Positions 25,339 through 34,822 are shown, counted from the stretch's first letter. The stretch: DNA of 64,000 bases from Luteipulveratus flavus (GCF_029080175.1 NZ_JARFJC010000013.1), one strand, 5' to 3'. A program made the numbers and translations. Notes: a model not told the origin generated them from the sequence alone.

Positions 25339-25426
25339 GCGGAAGACAGTGCCGAACAACGAGATTCGAGCGATCTAGACGGACGTCACCTGTGGACGAG
25401 GCGGTCGGCGCAAGCCGGGGTGTGGA

Positions 25427-25975
25427 TCACGACACGAGGTTGCACACGTCGATCTCCTGCCCGCGGTCGGTCGTCAGGTGCTTCACCCCGTCCTCCCCGT
25501 AGGTCACGACGTGGTAGCCCGTGAACCGGTAGTACCCCTGTGCCAGCTCCGGCCCGTTGCCCGCGGCCCACCCCACTCCGACCGGCCCCGTGGTGGTGTA
25601 CGTCTGCAGGGAGCCGTCGATGCGGTAGAGAGTGTGCGCGGTGCCGCTCAGGTTGAGCACCGTCGAGGTGCCGGTGCTGGTGTTGGTCGCTCGGCTCAGG
25701 AGCAGCCCCGTGTACTTCTCGGTGCGCGGCGTGCCGTCGTCCCAACGGCTCAGCACCTTGACCTTCACGTTCTGCTTCACCGCGCTCAGCGTCAGATCGA
25801 AGGAGCCGCAGTACTTCGCGGCAGGCAGGGTGAGGTCACCCTCGGGATACGGCTGCCAGGACTCCTTGACCGGGTGCCAGCCCGGATCGGCCGCGACCGC
25901 GGGTGTCCCGGCTCCTGCGACGGTTCCCGTGGCGGCGACGCCGAGCAGCAGTGCGGCGGCGAGTGCTCTCCTCAT
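25427..25975 (-). CDS. Secreted hypothetical protein
   Basis: A 182-residue protein with a Sec signal peptide (MRRALAAALLLGVAATGTVA ... cleavage near AVAA-DP). The mature part is rich in Thr, Tyr, Gly and Val with beta-strand character (YTGLLLSRATNTSTGTSTVL), and one cysteine near each end (KYCGSF, DVCNLV) could form a disulfide. No family recognised. It is separated from the WXG100-like operon by about 90 bases and is probably its own unit. Confidence 0.78.
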   Translation of the reverse strand: MRRALAAALLLGVAATGTVAGAGTPAVAADPGWHPVKESWQPYPEGDLTLPAAKYCGSFDLTLSAVKQNVKVKVLSRWDDGTPRTEKYTGLLLSRATNTSTGTSTVLNLSGTAHTLYRIDGSLQTYTTTGPVGVGWAAGNGPELAQGYYRFTGYHVVTYGEDGVKHLTTDRGQEIDVCNLVS

Positions 25976-26090
25976 GTGCCTGTCCTAACCGTGAATCGGA
26001 GATAACTGGTTATCTCACACAAGCGGTTAGGCTGCCGTCCGTCAAGGGCGTGAGTGTGGAGCGAGGACCAGCGCGCGAGTGGGAGAACGC

Positions 26091-26699
26091 ATGGCGACGT
26101 GGTGGGTCACGGTCGACGGTCGGGTGCTGCCCAAGCCGATCGGGGGCCACCCGGCCCTGGAGCTGTGCAACACCCGGTCCGGCTGGGGCGAGCCGTTCGA
26201 CGACCGGCAGGAGTACCTGCGCGACTACGCCTACCTCGCGACCTTGGGTCACTCGACCGAGGTGATCTCCCGGGAGCGCGCGGAACGGCTGATCCGCAAG
26301 GCCGCCCGTGATCGAGACGCAGCGGCCGAGGTCCTCGACCGGACCCGTACCCTGCGCGCCGACCTGTACGCCGTGCTCACCGGGCGCGCCGGACGTGCCC
26401 CCTTCGAGCGGGTCGCCGCCGCAGCCGCGACCGCCCGCGGTCGCCAGCGCCTCGACCGGGACGGCGACCGGATCGCCTGGTCCCTGCCGGCCCAGGCGGA
26501 CCTGCGCGACCCGCTGGAGGCCCTGCTGATCACGGCGTCCGACCTGCTCACCTCGCCTCAGCGGGACGAGGTCCGTACCTGCCCCGGCGTGGGCTGCGGC
26601 TGGCTGTTCCTGAGCACGGGGAAGCGCCGCTGGTGTCAGATGGCGGTGTGCGGCAACCGGGCCAAGCAGGCCTCGTACGCCTCCCGCCACCGCGACTGA
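26091..26699 (+). CDS. CGNR zinc-finger regulator (ABATE domain)
   Basis: A 202-residue protein. The N-terminal ABATE-type domain begins GGHPALELCNTRSGWG; the C-terminus carries the treble-clef CGNR zinc finger CPGVGCGWLFL ... RWCQMAVCGNRAKQ. Such proteins are putative stress-related transcription regulators in Actinobacteria. GGGAG precedes ATG 26091 (an in-frame ATG/GTG four codons upstream lacks spacing). It is closed by a strong bidirectional hairpin. Confidence 0.9.
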   Translation: MATWWVTVDGRVLPKPIGGHPALELCNTRSGWGEPFDDRQEYLRDYAYLATLGHSTEVISRERAERLIRKAARDRDAAAEVLDRTRTLRADLYAVLTGRAGRAPFERVAAAAATARGRQRLDRDGDRIAWSLPAQADLRDPLEALLITASDLLTSPQRDEVRTCPGVGCGWLFLSTGKRRWCQMAVCGNRAKQASYASRHRD

Positions 26700-26722
26700 C
26701 CCGAGCGGCACCACGAACGCCG

Positions 26723-26754
26723 ACGGCCCGCCACGACGGGTCGTGGCGGGCCGT
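26723..26754. terminator. Bidirectional hairpin between convergent genes
   Basis: ACGGCCCGCCACGAC pairs with GTCGTGGCGGGCCGT around a 2-base centre. It lies between the CGNR regulator and the convergent Fe-S oxidoreductase gene, ending 14 bases from the latter's stop. Confidence 0.85.
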
Positions 26755-26768
26755 TCGTACGCGGTCGG

Positions 26769-29045
26769 TCAGGCGTCGGCGGTGACGGGCTCCTCGCCGC
26801 GACGGACGGCGGCCAGCAGCATGTTCGCGACGTCGACCACCTCGACCTCCTCGCGGGCCTCACCCTCGGACTGCTTGGCCGTGAGGCCGTCGGTCATCAT
26901 CACCCGGCAGAACGGGCAGCCGATGGCGATCCGGTCGGCGCCGGTGTCGATGGCCTCCTGGGTGCGGTTGAGGTTGATCCGCGAGCCGAGCTTCTCCTCC
27001 ATCCACATGCGGGCCCCGCCGGCGCCGCAGCAGAACGACTCCTCGCCCGAGCGCTCCATCTCGCGGTACTCCACGCCCGGCAGCGCGCCGATGAGCTCGC
27101 GCGGCGGTGCGTACACGCCGTTGTGCCGGCCGAGGTAGCACGGGTCGTGGTAGGTCACCGAGGACGCCGTCGAGGCCGCGCCCGAGGAGTCCGCCTCGTC
27201 CGGGCGCGCGACCGGGACGAGCTTCTTCTCGCGCACCAGGCGGTTCAGCAGCTGCGTGTGGTGCACGACCTCGTACTCGCCGCCCAGCTGCGGGTACTCG
27301 TTCTTGATGGTGTTGAAGCAGTGCGCACAGGTGACGACGATCTTCTTCGCCTTCGACTCGTTCAGCACCTCGACGTTCTGGGACGCCAGCATCTGGAAGA
27401 GCATCTCGTTGCCTGCGCGCCGGGCCGGGTCGCCGGTGCAGGTCTCGCCGTCGCCCAGCACGGCGAAGTCGACGCCGGCGGTGTGCAGCAGCTCGGCCAC
27501 CGCGCGGGTGGTCTTCTTCGCGCGGTCCTCGTACGCGCCTGCGCACCCGACCCAGAACAGCCAGTCGACCTCGTCGGCCGACTCGATGTCGGATCCGATG
27601 ACCTTGACCTCGAACGGCAGGTCCTTGGCCCAGTCCAGGCGCGCCCGCGCGGACATGCCCCACGGGTTCTGCTTGTTCTCGAGGTTCTTGAACAGGCCGC
27701 CGAGCTCGCTCGGGAACGCCGACTCGATGAGAACCTGGTAGCGGCGCATATCAACAATATGGTCGACGTGCTCGATGTCGACGGGGCACTGCTCGACGCA
27801 CGCACCACACGTCGTGCACGACCACAGGACGTCCTGATCGATGACGGCGTCCGGCCCGTGCGGGTTGTACGCGGTCAGCGGCGCGCTGAGGTCGTACGAG
27901 GTGTCGCCGATCAGCGCGGTCGTCACGGCGGCGGGGGCGTCCGCACCCTCGGGCGCACCGCCGTTCGACGCAGCCTTGAGGTAGGGCGCCTGGGCGTTCG
28001 CGTGGTCGCGCAGCGTCATCATGAGCAGCTTGGGCGACAGCGGCTTCTCGGTGTTCCAGGCGGGGCACTGCGACTGGCAGCGGCCGCACTCGGTGCAGGT
28101 GGAGAAGTCGAGCAGGCCCTTCCAGGTGAAGTCGTCGACCGTGCCGACGCCGAGGCTGACCTCGTCGGAGTCGTCCTCCATCAGCTCGTCGAGGTTGTCG
28201 AAGTCGACCGGCTCACCGGCGACCTTCATCGGCTGCAGGGCGCCCAGCGACGTACGACCGTCGGCGTGCCGCTTGAACCAGATGTTGAAGAACGCCAGGA
28301 AGCGGTGCCAGGCCACGCCCATCGTGACGTTGAGCGAGATGGTGATCATCCAGGCGAAGGAGATCAGGATCTTGATGGCCGCGACGACCACGATCAGCTG
28401 CTCGATCGAGTCCTTCGACATGCCGGAGAACAGCTCGCCGAGCCCGAAGGTGAACGGGAAGTGCAGCGCGTTGGCGTGGTCGCCGCCGGTCACGTCCTCG
28501 TGGGCGTACTCCAGGCCGCGCAGCACGGTGATGCACAGGGCGACCCCGAGGATCGTCAGCTCGACGTAGTACGCCTGCCAGAAGGTGGAGCCGAAGAACC
28601 GCGAGTAGCGGCCCTGCGGGCTGGGGTTGCGGCCCGGGTGGTTCTTCCGGCGGACCCACATCAGGGTCAGGATGCCGAGCAGGCCGGTGACCGCGAAGAG
28701 CTCGGTGACCCACTCGTACAGGAAGAAGTGGCCGATCAGCGGGAGGGCCCAGTCCGGCTCGAAGACCTGCCCGAACGCGTTGACCAGCGTCAGGAACAGC
28801 ACCCCGAACGAGACCATCGTGAACCAGTGGGCGACCGCGACGACCGGGAGCCGTGACATGCGGGTGTGGCCGAGGAACTCCCGGATCAGCGTCCAGGTGC
28901 GAGCGCCGGGCCGGTCGGTGCGGCGATCCGGCTGGCCGAGGCGGTACGTCGAGGCCATCGTGGCGATGGCGCGCACGAACAACCCGATGGCGACGAGCGT
29001 GACCGGGATCGTGACGACCGCGGCGACGATCTGAAGTGCGGACAT
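26769..29045 (-). CDS. Membrane-bound Fe-S oxidoreductase, heterodisulfide-reductase-related
   Basis: A 758-residue protein. The N-terminal ~270 residues hold about six TM helices with histidines suited to haem b, resembling NarI/HdrE. Two ferredoxin-type clusters follow (CTECGRCQSQCP near residue 312 and CTTCGACVEQCP near 408). The C-terminal part has CCG-type domains (CAHCFN; CYLGRHNG near 635 with CCGAGGARMW near 672). The layout matches the single-chain HdrDE-like proteins of mycobacteria (Rv0338c-type) and would pass electrons between quinone and an unknown partner. ATG 29045 begins the first helix directly. Confidence 0.9.
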   Translation of the reverse strand: MSALQIVAAVVTIPVTLVAIGLFVRAIATMASTYRLGQPDRRTDRPGARTWTLIREFLGHTRMSRLPVVAVAHWFTMVSFGVLFLTLVNAFGQVFEPDWALPLIGHFFLYEWVTELFAVTGLLGILTLMWVRRKNHPGRNPSPQGRYSRFFGSTFWQAYYVELTILGVALCITVLRGLEYAHEDVTGGDHANALHFPFTFGLGELFSGMSKDSIEQLIVVVAAIKILISFAWMITISLNVTMGVAWHRFLAFFNIWFKRHADGRTSLGALQPMKVAGEPVDFDNLDELMEDDSDEVSLGVGTVDDFTWKGLLDFSTCTECGRCQSQCPAWNTEKPLSPKLLMMTLRDHANAQAPYLKAASNGGAPEGADAPAAVTTALIGDTSYDLSAPLTAYNPHGPDAVIDQDVLWSCTTCGACVEQCPVDIEHVDHIVDMRRYQVLIESAFPSELGGLFKNLENKQNPWGMSARARLDWAKDLPFEVKVIGSDIESADEVDWLFWVGCAGAYEDRAKKTTRAVAELLHTAGVDFAVLGDGETCTGDPARRAGNEMLFQMLASQNVEVLNESKAKKIVVTCAHCFNTIKNEYPQLGGEYEVVHHTQLLNRLVREKKLVPVARPDEADSSGAASTASSVTYHDPCYLGRHNGVYAPPRELIGALPGVEYREMERSGEESFCCGAGGARMWMEEKLGSRINLNRTQEAIDTGADRIAIGCPFCRVMMTDGLTAKQSEGEAREEVEVVDVANMLLAAVRRGEEPVTADA

Positions 29046-29183
29046 GACGAGCAGTCTAACCATTTGTTACCGCTCGGTAACTGTTGAGGCGACCCTTTGC
29101 CCCGGCGCCCGACGAACGCACCCGCCGCTACCCTCGGCCCGTGTCGCGCACCGGGGAGGTGCGCATCGGACGAGGGCGGCTCG

Positions 29184-30911
29184 GTGAGACTCCATCCCTA
29201 CTTCCGGCCCAAGGGTCGCAACCACCTCGCGCTGCCGTACCTGGGGCCGTACCTGCTCGGCGCCATCGGCCTGCTGGCCGCCGTGAGCGCGGTCGGTCTC
29301 GACCTGTCGAAGGCGCCCTGGCTCGGGCTGGTCGTCCTGGTCGCCGCGCTGGTGGTGGGCCTGCGCGAGCTGCAGCGCCCGCGTGTCACCCCGAGGGTGG
29401 GGTGGCTCCTGGCCCTGGGCGTGGTGGCCGCCTGCGGGGTGCTGCTGGACGTGAGTACGCGGTTCGAGCCCGTCGTGCTCGTCGTCGCCTGGGTCTGGTG
29501 GGTGTGGCTGCGCGGACGGCCGCCGCTCGAGGTCGTCGAGGTCGCGCCGGGACGGTGGGAGGCCGTCGCGGACGTGATCCCGCACTCGACCTGGGTGGAC
29601 GTGCCGGCCGACCAGACCACGACCGCCGCTCCGGCGCCGGCGTACGAGCCCGCGCCGCGACGCCTGGAGCACGCACTCCCCGTGCCCGACCCGGCTCGTC
29701 GACCGTCCGGGCTCCCACGCCGATCGATCACCCTCGTTCCGTGGAAGCCCACGGGCGTCCTCTGGTTCGGCCTCGGCATGCTCGCGCTGGGCCTCCACCT
29801 CATCTGGACGGTGGTGCTCACCGGTGACTCCGGACGGGGTGGGCGGGCGATCGGGGCCGCGTTCGCGCTCCTGCTGCTCGCGCCCGGTGTCGCGATGCTC
29901 AGGACCGGGTCGTCGGTCCGCCTGGTCGTGGACGTGGAGGGTGTCCGGACCACCGGCTCGGGCCGCTGGGGCTTCCGGTGGTCCGAGCTGTCGGGCCTGG
30001 CGGTCGTGCCTGCCGCGGGTGGCGGGACCCCGGCGCTGGCGCTCGCGGTGAGCGACCCTCGGCTGGTGATGGGGCGTCAGATCGCGACCGACCGCGTACC
30101 GCCCTTCACCCACGTGTACGCCCTCCCTCCGTCCCGCCGCACGGACGAGGCGGCCGGCGAGCTGGTCGCGGCGCTGGCGACGTTCGCCCCCGACCTGCTC
30201 GTCGGTCCTGCCGGCGCCACGCCCGAGCCGCCGTACCCGCATCAGGCGCCGGACCCGGTACGGCCGGTCAGCGCGCCGCCGGAAGGTGCGCCGCCGGTCG
30301 GCGCTGACGTCCGGGTCCCGGTGCCGGCGCCGCACCTACGACCCTCGGGCGTCCGTCGACGCCGGGTCGCGACGGGCCGCCTCTGGGCAGCCCTGGCCAT
30401 CGGCACGGTCTCCGCCTGCGTCCTCGTCCTCGGCGGCGCACTGCTGCTCGCCGCCGTGACCGGGCGAGGCGTCGATCAGGTGTGGCCGCGGCTGCTGGCG
30501 GGAGGCTTCGGTGTCCTGTTCCTCCTCTTCGCGGTCGCCGGCCTGAGCACCGTGCTGCTCGACCTCACCCGCCGCATCGAGGTCGACGGTGCGGGGATGC
30601 GCCTCACCGGGATCTCGGGCTGGCGCTTCACCTGGGACGAGGTGGCTGCCGTCGCGGTCGTCGTCAGCCAGGACCGGGCACGCTCCAACGCCCCTGTCGG
30701 GATCGCCGTCGCAGCGCCGTCCCACGAGCAGCGGGGCGGCATGACGTACGAGACCTGGGAGGAGCTGCCGCCGTTCACCCACCTCTGCCCGGTACGCGGC
30801 GGACGGGACGGCGACGTCCTGCGGTCCGAGCTCGCCACCGCCCTCGGAGCCGTCGTCCCGGATCTGTACGTCGGGGAGCTCCCCGCCCCGGTAGCCCAGC
30901 CGTCGCACTGA
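29184..30911 (+). CDS. Membrane protein with internally duplicated PH-like domains
   Basis: A 575-residue protein from GTG 29184. Three short TM segments at the N-terminus are followed by two homologous modules. Each has a two-helix membrane hairpin, a VVDVEGVRTTG / IEVDGAGMRLTG strand, a (G)W-R/G-F-R/T-W-S/D-E element and PPFTHVY / PPFTHLC, ending DLLVG / DLYVG. The second-half match shows an intragenic duplication. The modules look like bacterial PH-type domains attached to membrane hairpins. Function unknown. It stands alone between the Fe-S oxidoreductase and cysK. Confidence 0.8.
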   Translation: MRLHPYFRPKGRNHLALPYLGPYLLGAIGLLAAVSAVGLDLSKAPWLGLVVLVAALVVGLRELQRPRVTPRVGWLLALGVVAACGVLLDVSTRFEPVVLVVAWVWWVWLRGRPPLEVVEVAPGRWEAVADVIPHSTWVDVPADQTTTAAPAPAYEPAPRRLEHALPVPDPARRPSGLPRRSITLVPWKPTGVLWFGLGMLALGLHLIWTVVLTGDSGRGGRAIGAAFALLLLAPGVAMLRTGSSVRLVVDVEGVRTTGSGRWGFRWSELSGLAVVPAAGGGTPALALAVSDPRLVMGRQIATDRVPPFTHVYALPPSRRTDEAAGELVAALATFAPDLLVGPAGATPEPPYPHQAPDPVRPVSAPPEGAPPVGADVRVPVPAPHLRPSGVRRRRVATGRLWAALAIGTVSACVLVLGGALLLAAVTGRGVDQVWPRLLAGGFGVLFLLFAVAGLSTVLLDLTRRIEVDGAGMRLTGISGWRFTWDEVAAVAVVVSQDRARSNAPVGIAVAAPSHEQRGGMTYETWEELPPFTHLCPVRGGRDGDVLRSELATALGAVVPDLYVGELPAPVAQPSH

Positions 30912-31009
30912 GCGAACCACGGTTGCAGTATCAATAACCTGCTGTTGGAATAGGCATAAGACGCCTGCGGTTGTCGCGGGCTCGACGTACTCCAGCGAAG
31001 GCGGTAGCA

Positions 31010-31939
31010 GTGCCCATCCTCGACGACGTGACCCAGGCCATCGGCAACACACCCCTGGTGCGTATCAACCGCATCATCTCTTCGGACGCGACCGTCGCGG
31101 CCAAGCTGGAGTTCAGCAACCCTGCGGCGTCGGTCAAGGACCGCATCGGTGCCGCCATCGTGAAGGCGGCCGAGGATGCCGGCGCGCTGAAGCCCGGCGG
31201 CACGATCGTCGAGGCGACCTCCGGCAACACCGGCATCGCCCTCGCCATGGTCGGCGCGGCCAAGGGTTACGACGTCGTCCTCGCGATGCCGGAGACGATG
31301 TCGAAGGAGCGGCGGGCGCTGCTGAAGGCCTTCGGTGCCGAGCTCGTCCTCACCGAGGGCGCCAAGGGCATGCAGGGTGCGGTCGACAAGGCCGACGAGA
31401 TCGTCGGTCAGCGCGAGGGCGCGATCCTCGCCCGCCAGTTCGCCAACGAGGCCAACCCCGAGGTCCACCGCCGCACCACGGCGGAGGAGATCTGGAAGGA
31501 CACCGACGGCGAGGTCGACATCGTCATCGCCGGCATCGGCACCGGCGGCACCATCACCGGCGTCGGCCAGGTCCTCAAGGGTCGCAAGCCCGGGGTGCAG
31601 ATGATCGCCGTCGAGCCGGAGGAGTCCCCGATCCTCAACGGCGGTCAGCCCGGCCCGCACAAGATCCAGGGCATCGGCGCCAACTTCGTCCCCGAGATCC
31701 TCGACCGTGACATCTACGACGAGGTCATCGACATCAACGCCGCCACCTCGGTGGAGTGGGCGCGCAAGGCCGCGACGGAGGAGGGGCTTCTGGTGGGCAT
31801 CTCCTCCGGTGCCGCACTCGCCGCCGCCGACCAGGTCGCGCGTCGCCCCGAGAACGCCGGCAAGACCATCGTCGTGATCATCCCGTCGTTCGGCGAGCGC
31901 TACCTGTCGACGATCCTGTTCGAGGGCCTGGTTGACTGA
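31010..31939 (+). CDS. cysK: O-acetylserine sulfhydrylase (cysteine synthase A)
   Basis: A 309-residue PLP enzyme making cysteine from O-acetylserine and sulfide. The PLP lysine lies in NPAASVKDRIG, the substrate loop is EATSGNTGIALA, and the phosphate-binding loop is GIGTGGTITG. A C-terminal GISSGAALAA is typical of CysK. GTG 31010 is preceded by AAGGCGG. The following gene, serine acetyltransferase, supplies its substrate and overlaps the end of cysK, so the two-step pathway is one operon. Confidence 0.95.
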   Translation: MPILDDVTQAIGNTPLVRINRIISSDATVAAKLEFSNPAASVKDRIGAAIVKAAEDAGALKPGGTIVEATSGNTGIALAMVGAAKGYDVVLAMPETMSKERRALLKAFGAELVLTEGAKGMQGAVDKADEIVGQREGAILARQFANEANPEVHRRTTAEEIWKDTDGEVDIVIAGIGTGGTITGVGQVLKGRKPGVQMIAVEPEESPILNGGQPGPHKIQGIGANFVPEILDRDIYDEVIDINAATSVEWARKAATEEGLLVGISSGAALAAADQVARRPENAGKTIVVIIPSFGERYLSTILFEGLVD

Positions 31940-32570
31940 CGCGATGGGTGCCGACGCGCTGCTGACCGGCGGAGCTGCGAGCAAGAGCGTGACGCAGACC
32001 GTGCGTCGCGCCGTCGCTCACATCCGCTCCGACCTGGACGCCGCGATCGCCCGCGACCCGGCCGTGGACTCCCGCCTGGAGATGGCGCTGGCGTCGCCAG
32101 GCCTGCACGCCGTGTGGTCGCACCGGCTCGCGCACCGCATGTGGGACAAGGGCGGCAGCTGGCGGCTTCCGGCGCGTCTGCTCTCCCAGACGGCACGGGC
32201 GGTGACAGGAGTGGAGATCCACCCCGGCGCCACCATCGGTCGGCGCTTCTTCATCGATCACGGCATGGGTGTGGTGATCGGCGAGACCGCCGAGGTCGGT
32301 GACGACGTCATGCTCTACCACGGCGTCACCCTGGGCGGCCGGTCGCTGCAGCGGGTCAAGCGGCACCCGACCGTCGGCGACGGCGTCACCATCGGCGCCG
32401 GTGCCCGTGTGCTCGGCCCGGTCCGCGTCGGCGACGGTGCCCAGATCGGAGCGAACGCCGTCGTGGTCAAGGACGTGCCTCCGCAGGCGGTGGCGACCGG
32501 GATCCCGGCGAAGGTGCGGTTCCCGGAGCCGGCGTACGACCCGTACACCGATCCGGCGCTGTTCATCTGA
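31932..32570 (+). CDS. cysE: Serine O-acetyltransferase
   Basis: A 212-residue enzyme if started at TTG 31932, which has GAGGG five bases upstream and overlaps the cysK stop; ATG 31944 (208 residues) is the alternative. The hexapeptide-repeat left-handed helix is clear (GVEIHPGATIGRRFFIDHGM, then VVIGETAEVGDDVMLYHGVT), with catalytic His in the HG pairs. The product would associate with CysK in the cysteine synthase complex. A 19-bp perfect-stem terminator follows. Confidence 0.93.
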   Translation: MTDAMGADALLTGGAASKSVTQTVRRAVAHIRSDLDAAIARDPAVDSRLEMALASPGLHAVWSHRLAHRMWDKGGSWRLPARLLSQTARAVTGVEIHPGATIGRRFFIDHGMGVVIGETAEVGDDVMLYHGVTLGGRSLQRVKRHPTVGDGVTIGAGARVLGPVRVGDGAQIGANAVVVKDVPPQAVATGIPAKVRFPEPAYDPYTDPALFI

Positions 32571-32581
32571 CCCAGCACCAA

Positions 32582-32624
32582 CGAGACGGCCCGCGTCCCC
32601 CAGGAGGGGACGCGGGCCGTCTCG
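32582..32624. terminator. Strong hairpin between cysE and HU gene
   Basis: CGAGACGGCCCGCGTCCCC pairs perfectly (19 bp) with its reverse complement around a CAGGA loop. It lies 11 bases after the cysE stop and 11 bases after the convergent HU stop, so it can terminate both. Confidence 0.9.
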
Positions 32625-32635
32625 ATGCGAGTGGA

Positions 32636-32911
32636 TCAGCCCTTTGCGGCGGCCTTCAGCTTGCTGCCGGCGCTGACCTTGGCGGCCTTCGACGCGGCGA
32701 TCTGGATCTCCTCACCCGTCTGCGGGTTGCGACCGGTGCGCGCGGCGCGGTCGACGACCTCGATGGTGAGCAGACCCGGCAGCTGGATCTTCTCGCCGCG
32801 GCCGACGGCCTCGAGGATGACGTCGTTCAGGCCCGTGATCACGGTGTTGGCGTCCTTGACGCTCACCCCCGTGCGCTGGGCGATGGTGCTGGCGAGGTCA
32901 GTGCGGTTCAT
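32636..32911 (-). CDS. HU family DNA-binding protein
   Basis: A 91-residue nucleoid protein: MNRTDLASTIAQRTGVSVKD, then the beta-arm region RAARTGRNPQTGEEIQIAAS, the classic HU/IHF DNA-clasp with the intercalating proline (NPQTG). The lysine/alanine-rich end (AGSKLKAAAKG) is short, unlike the long basic tail of mycobacterial HupB. ATG 32911 is preceded by an AGGACC-type site. It binds DNA without strict sequence specificity. Confidence 0.95.
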   Translation of the reverse strand: MNRTDLASTIAQRTGVSVKDANTVITGLNDVILEAVGRGEKIQLPGLLTIEVVDRAARTGRNPQTGEEIQIAASKAAKVSAGSKLKAAAKG

Positions 32912-33070
32912 GAAAGGTCCTGTTCTGAAGGTTGAACGGTGAGCCATTGCTGGCCCGGGTTTGAAACTACGGCAGTTCAGCGCAGATTTCGCGTCGGCGC
33001 GCGACAGAATTCCGCGTCGTGTCGCGGTTCTTCCGCGTGCCGAGCGGACCACGGTACGCCGTGGGGCGGC

Positions 33071-33376
33071 TCAGGGCCGACTGCGGCCGGACAGATCGGT
33101 CGCTGCGGTCGGCGCATCCGAGGCGCCGGTGTCGCTCGAGGAGTCCTTCAGGCCCACCTTCGTGGCGGCCTTCGTCGCGGCGGACTCGGCCGCGCTGCGT
33201 GCGGCCGGCGCCTTCGACTTCACCTGGTCGGTCACGTCCCCGACCTTGTTCTGCACCGAGGGGTTCTCCCACACCTTGTTGGCCTGGGTCTTGATCTGCT
33301 CGTAACGCTGCTTGCCGGCTCGCGCGCCCAGCACATAGCCGGCACCGACCCCGATCAGGAAGGACAACTTGCCCAT
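33071..33376 (-). CDS. YtxH-like small membrane-associated protein
   Basis: A 101-residue protein: MGKLSFLIGVGAGYVLGARA is a short hydrophobic glycine-rich segment followed by GKQRYEQIKTQANKVWENP and an Ala/Lys/Ser-rich helical tail. This matches YtxH-domain general-stress-type proteins. GAGAGGAGCACGAC upstream supplies the ribosome site. Confidence 0.85.
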   Translation of the reverse strand: MGKLSFLIGVGAGYVLGARAGKQRYEQIKTQANKVWENPSVQNKVGDVTDQVKSKAPAARSAAESAATKAATKVGLKDSSSDTGASDAPTAATDLSGRSRP

Positions 33377-33504
33377 GTCGTGCTCCTCTCGTCATTTGCG
33401 ACGACACTAACAACGGCGCCATCACGGCGAGTGGTCCTCGGGTGCACCCGGGCCTCGGACGGACGTCTACGATGGACGCGCTCGCTCGGGCGGACCGGGC
33501 GAAC

Positions 33505-33597
33505 GGAGGGCTCGCATAGTGGCCTAGTGCGGCGGTCTTGAAAACCGCTAAGTCGGTTACCCCGGCTTCGTGGGTTCGAATCCCACGCCCTCCGCCA
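33505..33597 (+). tRNA. tRNA-Ser (anticodon TGA)
   Basis: Acceptor GGAGGGC pairs with GCCCTCC, discriminator G, encoded CCA. The anticodon arm CGGTCTTGAAAACCG gives TGA, and a long variable arm (class II) precedes the T-arm GTGGGTTCGAATCCCAC. It reads UCA and related serine codons. Confidence 0.96.
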
Positions 33598-33926
33598 CCG
33601 GTTTCCACGTCCTTCGCCGCCGATCGTTCTCGGTCCGTGAGATGTGAACTGTGCCTCATACCCAGTCGAGACCTAAACGACACGTGGTCGATCGAGGGCG
33701 GATACGCTGGCTGGGCAGCGTCGGGTGTGGGCGGTCGTCGGTCGGGTCGGCGCCGGTCAGTGCGCCCCCCGGAGTACGAGCCGTCTGCCGCGGCGCTGCC
33801 TCCCTCCCCGTACGACCTGGGCTCACCCGGTGGGCCTGCCCCGCGTGACCGGATGTCCGACCGGGCACGCCCCATCCGATGTGCTGCTTCGCGCTGGCGC
33901 ACGTCCTGGACTAAGGAAGTGAACCC
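33598..33926. other. 329-bp intergenic region, no gene seen
   Basis: Between tRNA-Ser and the DivIVA-like gene. It probably holds the promoter of the latter; AGGAAG lies just before its GTG. Short open frames here are inconsistent with a convincing start or composition. Nothing else is recognisable. Confidence 0.5.
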
Positions 33927-34799
33927 GTGGCGAACTCGGCCACCCCGAACGGCAAATCCTCCGACTCGACGCCTGCAGGGCCGCCGATCCCTCAGCGTGA
34001 GGAGGGCCAGAACGACCAGATCTTCGACACCGTGCTGCGCGGCTACGACCGCCGGCAGGTCGACGACGCTCTCTCCACCCGCAACAAGGAGATCACCCGG
34101 CTCAAGGTGCGCCTGGCCGAGGCGAACCGCCAGCACCAGCTGACGGCCGAGTCCGCCGAGCGCACCCAGTCCGAGCTGCGCGAGCTGCGCGCTCGTACGG
34201 CCAACGGTGAGCCGTCGGTCCCGGAGGACAGCTTCGGGTTCCGCGCCGAGAAGCTGCTGCGGCTGGCCGAGCAGGAGGCCACCGAGATGCGCAACAGCGC
34301 GAGCCGAGAGTCCGCGGGGATCCTCGAGAAGGCGCGGACCGACGCCGAGAAGCACCGCCACGACATCGAGCAGTCGCTGATCGCGCGGGCCTCGCTGCTG
34401 GAGCAGCAGTCCTCGCAGCGGTCCGCCGAGCTGCAGGAGCGTGAGCAGCAGATCGCCGACCAGCTCGCCGCTGCTCGCCAGCAGGCCGAGCACATGCACA
34501 CCGCCGCTGAGCAGGCGGCGCTGCGGCTGCGCAAGGAAGCCGAGGCGGCGGCGGACGACACCCGCCAGCGCGCCGAGTCCGACATCCGGCGCCAGCGCGA
34601 CCAGTCGACCCAGGAGCTGGCTCGACTCAGCGGCCTGCAGTCCGACGTGCGCTCCGAGCTGTCCCGCCTGAGCGACGTCCTCAGTGCCGAGGTCGCCAAG
34701 GCGCTGAGCAAGGTCGACCCCGAGGCGACCGACAACGCCAAGAACGCCTCGTCCAGCACGTCGCAGAAGCAGGCGGCGAGCTCCGGCTCCAACGGCTGA
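33927..34799 (+). CDS. DivIVA-like coiled-coil protein
   Basis: A 290-residue cytoplasmic protein. After a disordered leader, FDTVLRGYDRRQVDDALSTR is the DivIVA/GpsB-type membrane-curvature-binding start. A long Glu/Gln/Ala/Arg-rich coiled coil follows to about residue 260, then a Ser/Gln/Lys tail. Relatives organise polar growth or septum assembly; it is not the main Wag31 by length and context, so I call it DivIVA-like only. It starts with GTG 33927 after AGGAAG. Confidence 0.85.
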   Translation: MANSATPNGKSSDSTPAGPPIPQREEGQNDQIFDTVLRGYDRRQVDDALSTRNKEITRLKVRLAEANRQHQLTAESAERTQSELRELRARTANGEPSVPEDSFGFRAEKLLRLAEQEATEMRNSASRESAGILEKARTDAEKHRHDIEQSLIARASLLEQQSSQRSAELQEREQQIADQLAAARQQAEHMHTAAEQAALRLRKEAEAAADDTRQRAESDIRRQRDQSTQELARLSGLQSDVRSELSRLSDVLSAEVAKALSKVDPEATDNAKNASSSTSQKQAASSGSNG

Positions 34800-34822
34800 T
34801 CCGACTCACCTCGTCCCACCGT

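Noticed and set aside
33538..34143. Plus-strand frame between tRNA-Ser and the DivIVA-like gene
   Set aside because: It starts within the tRNA and runs out of frame into the coiled-coil gene; composition is not protein-like.
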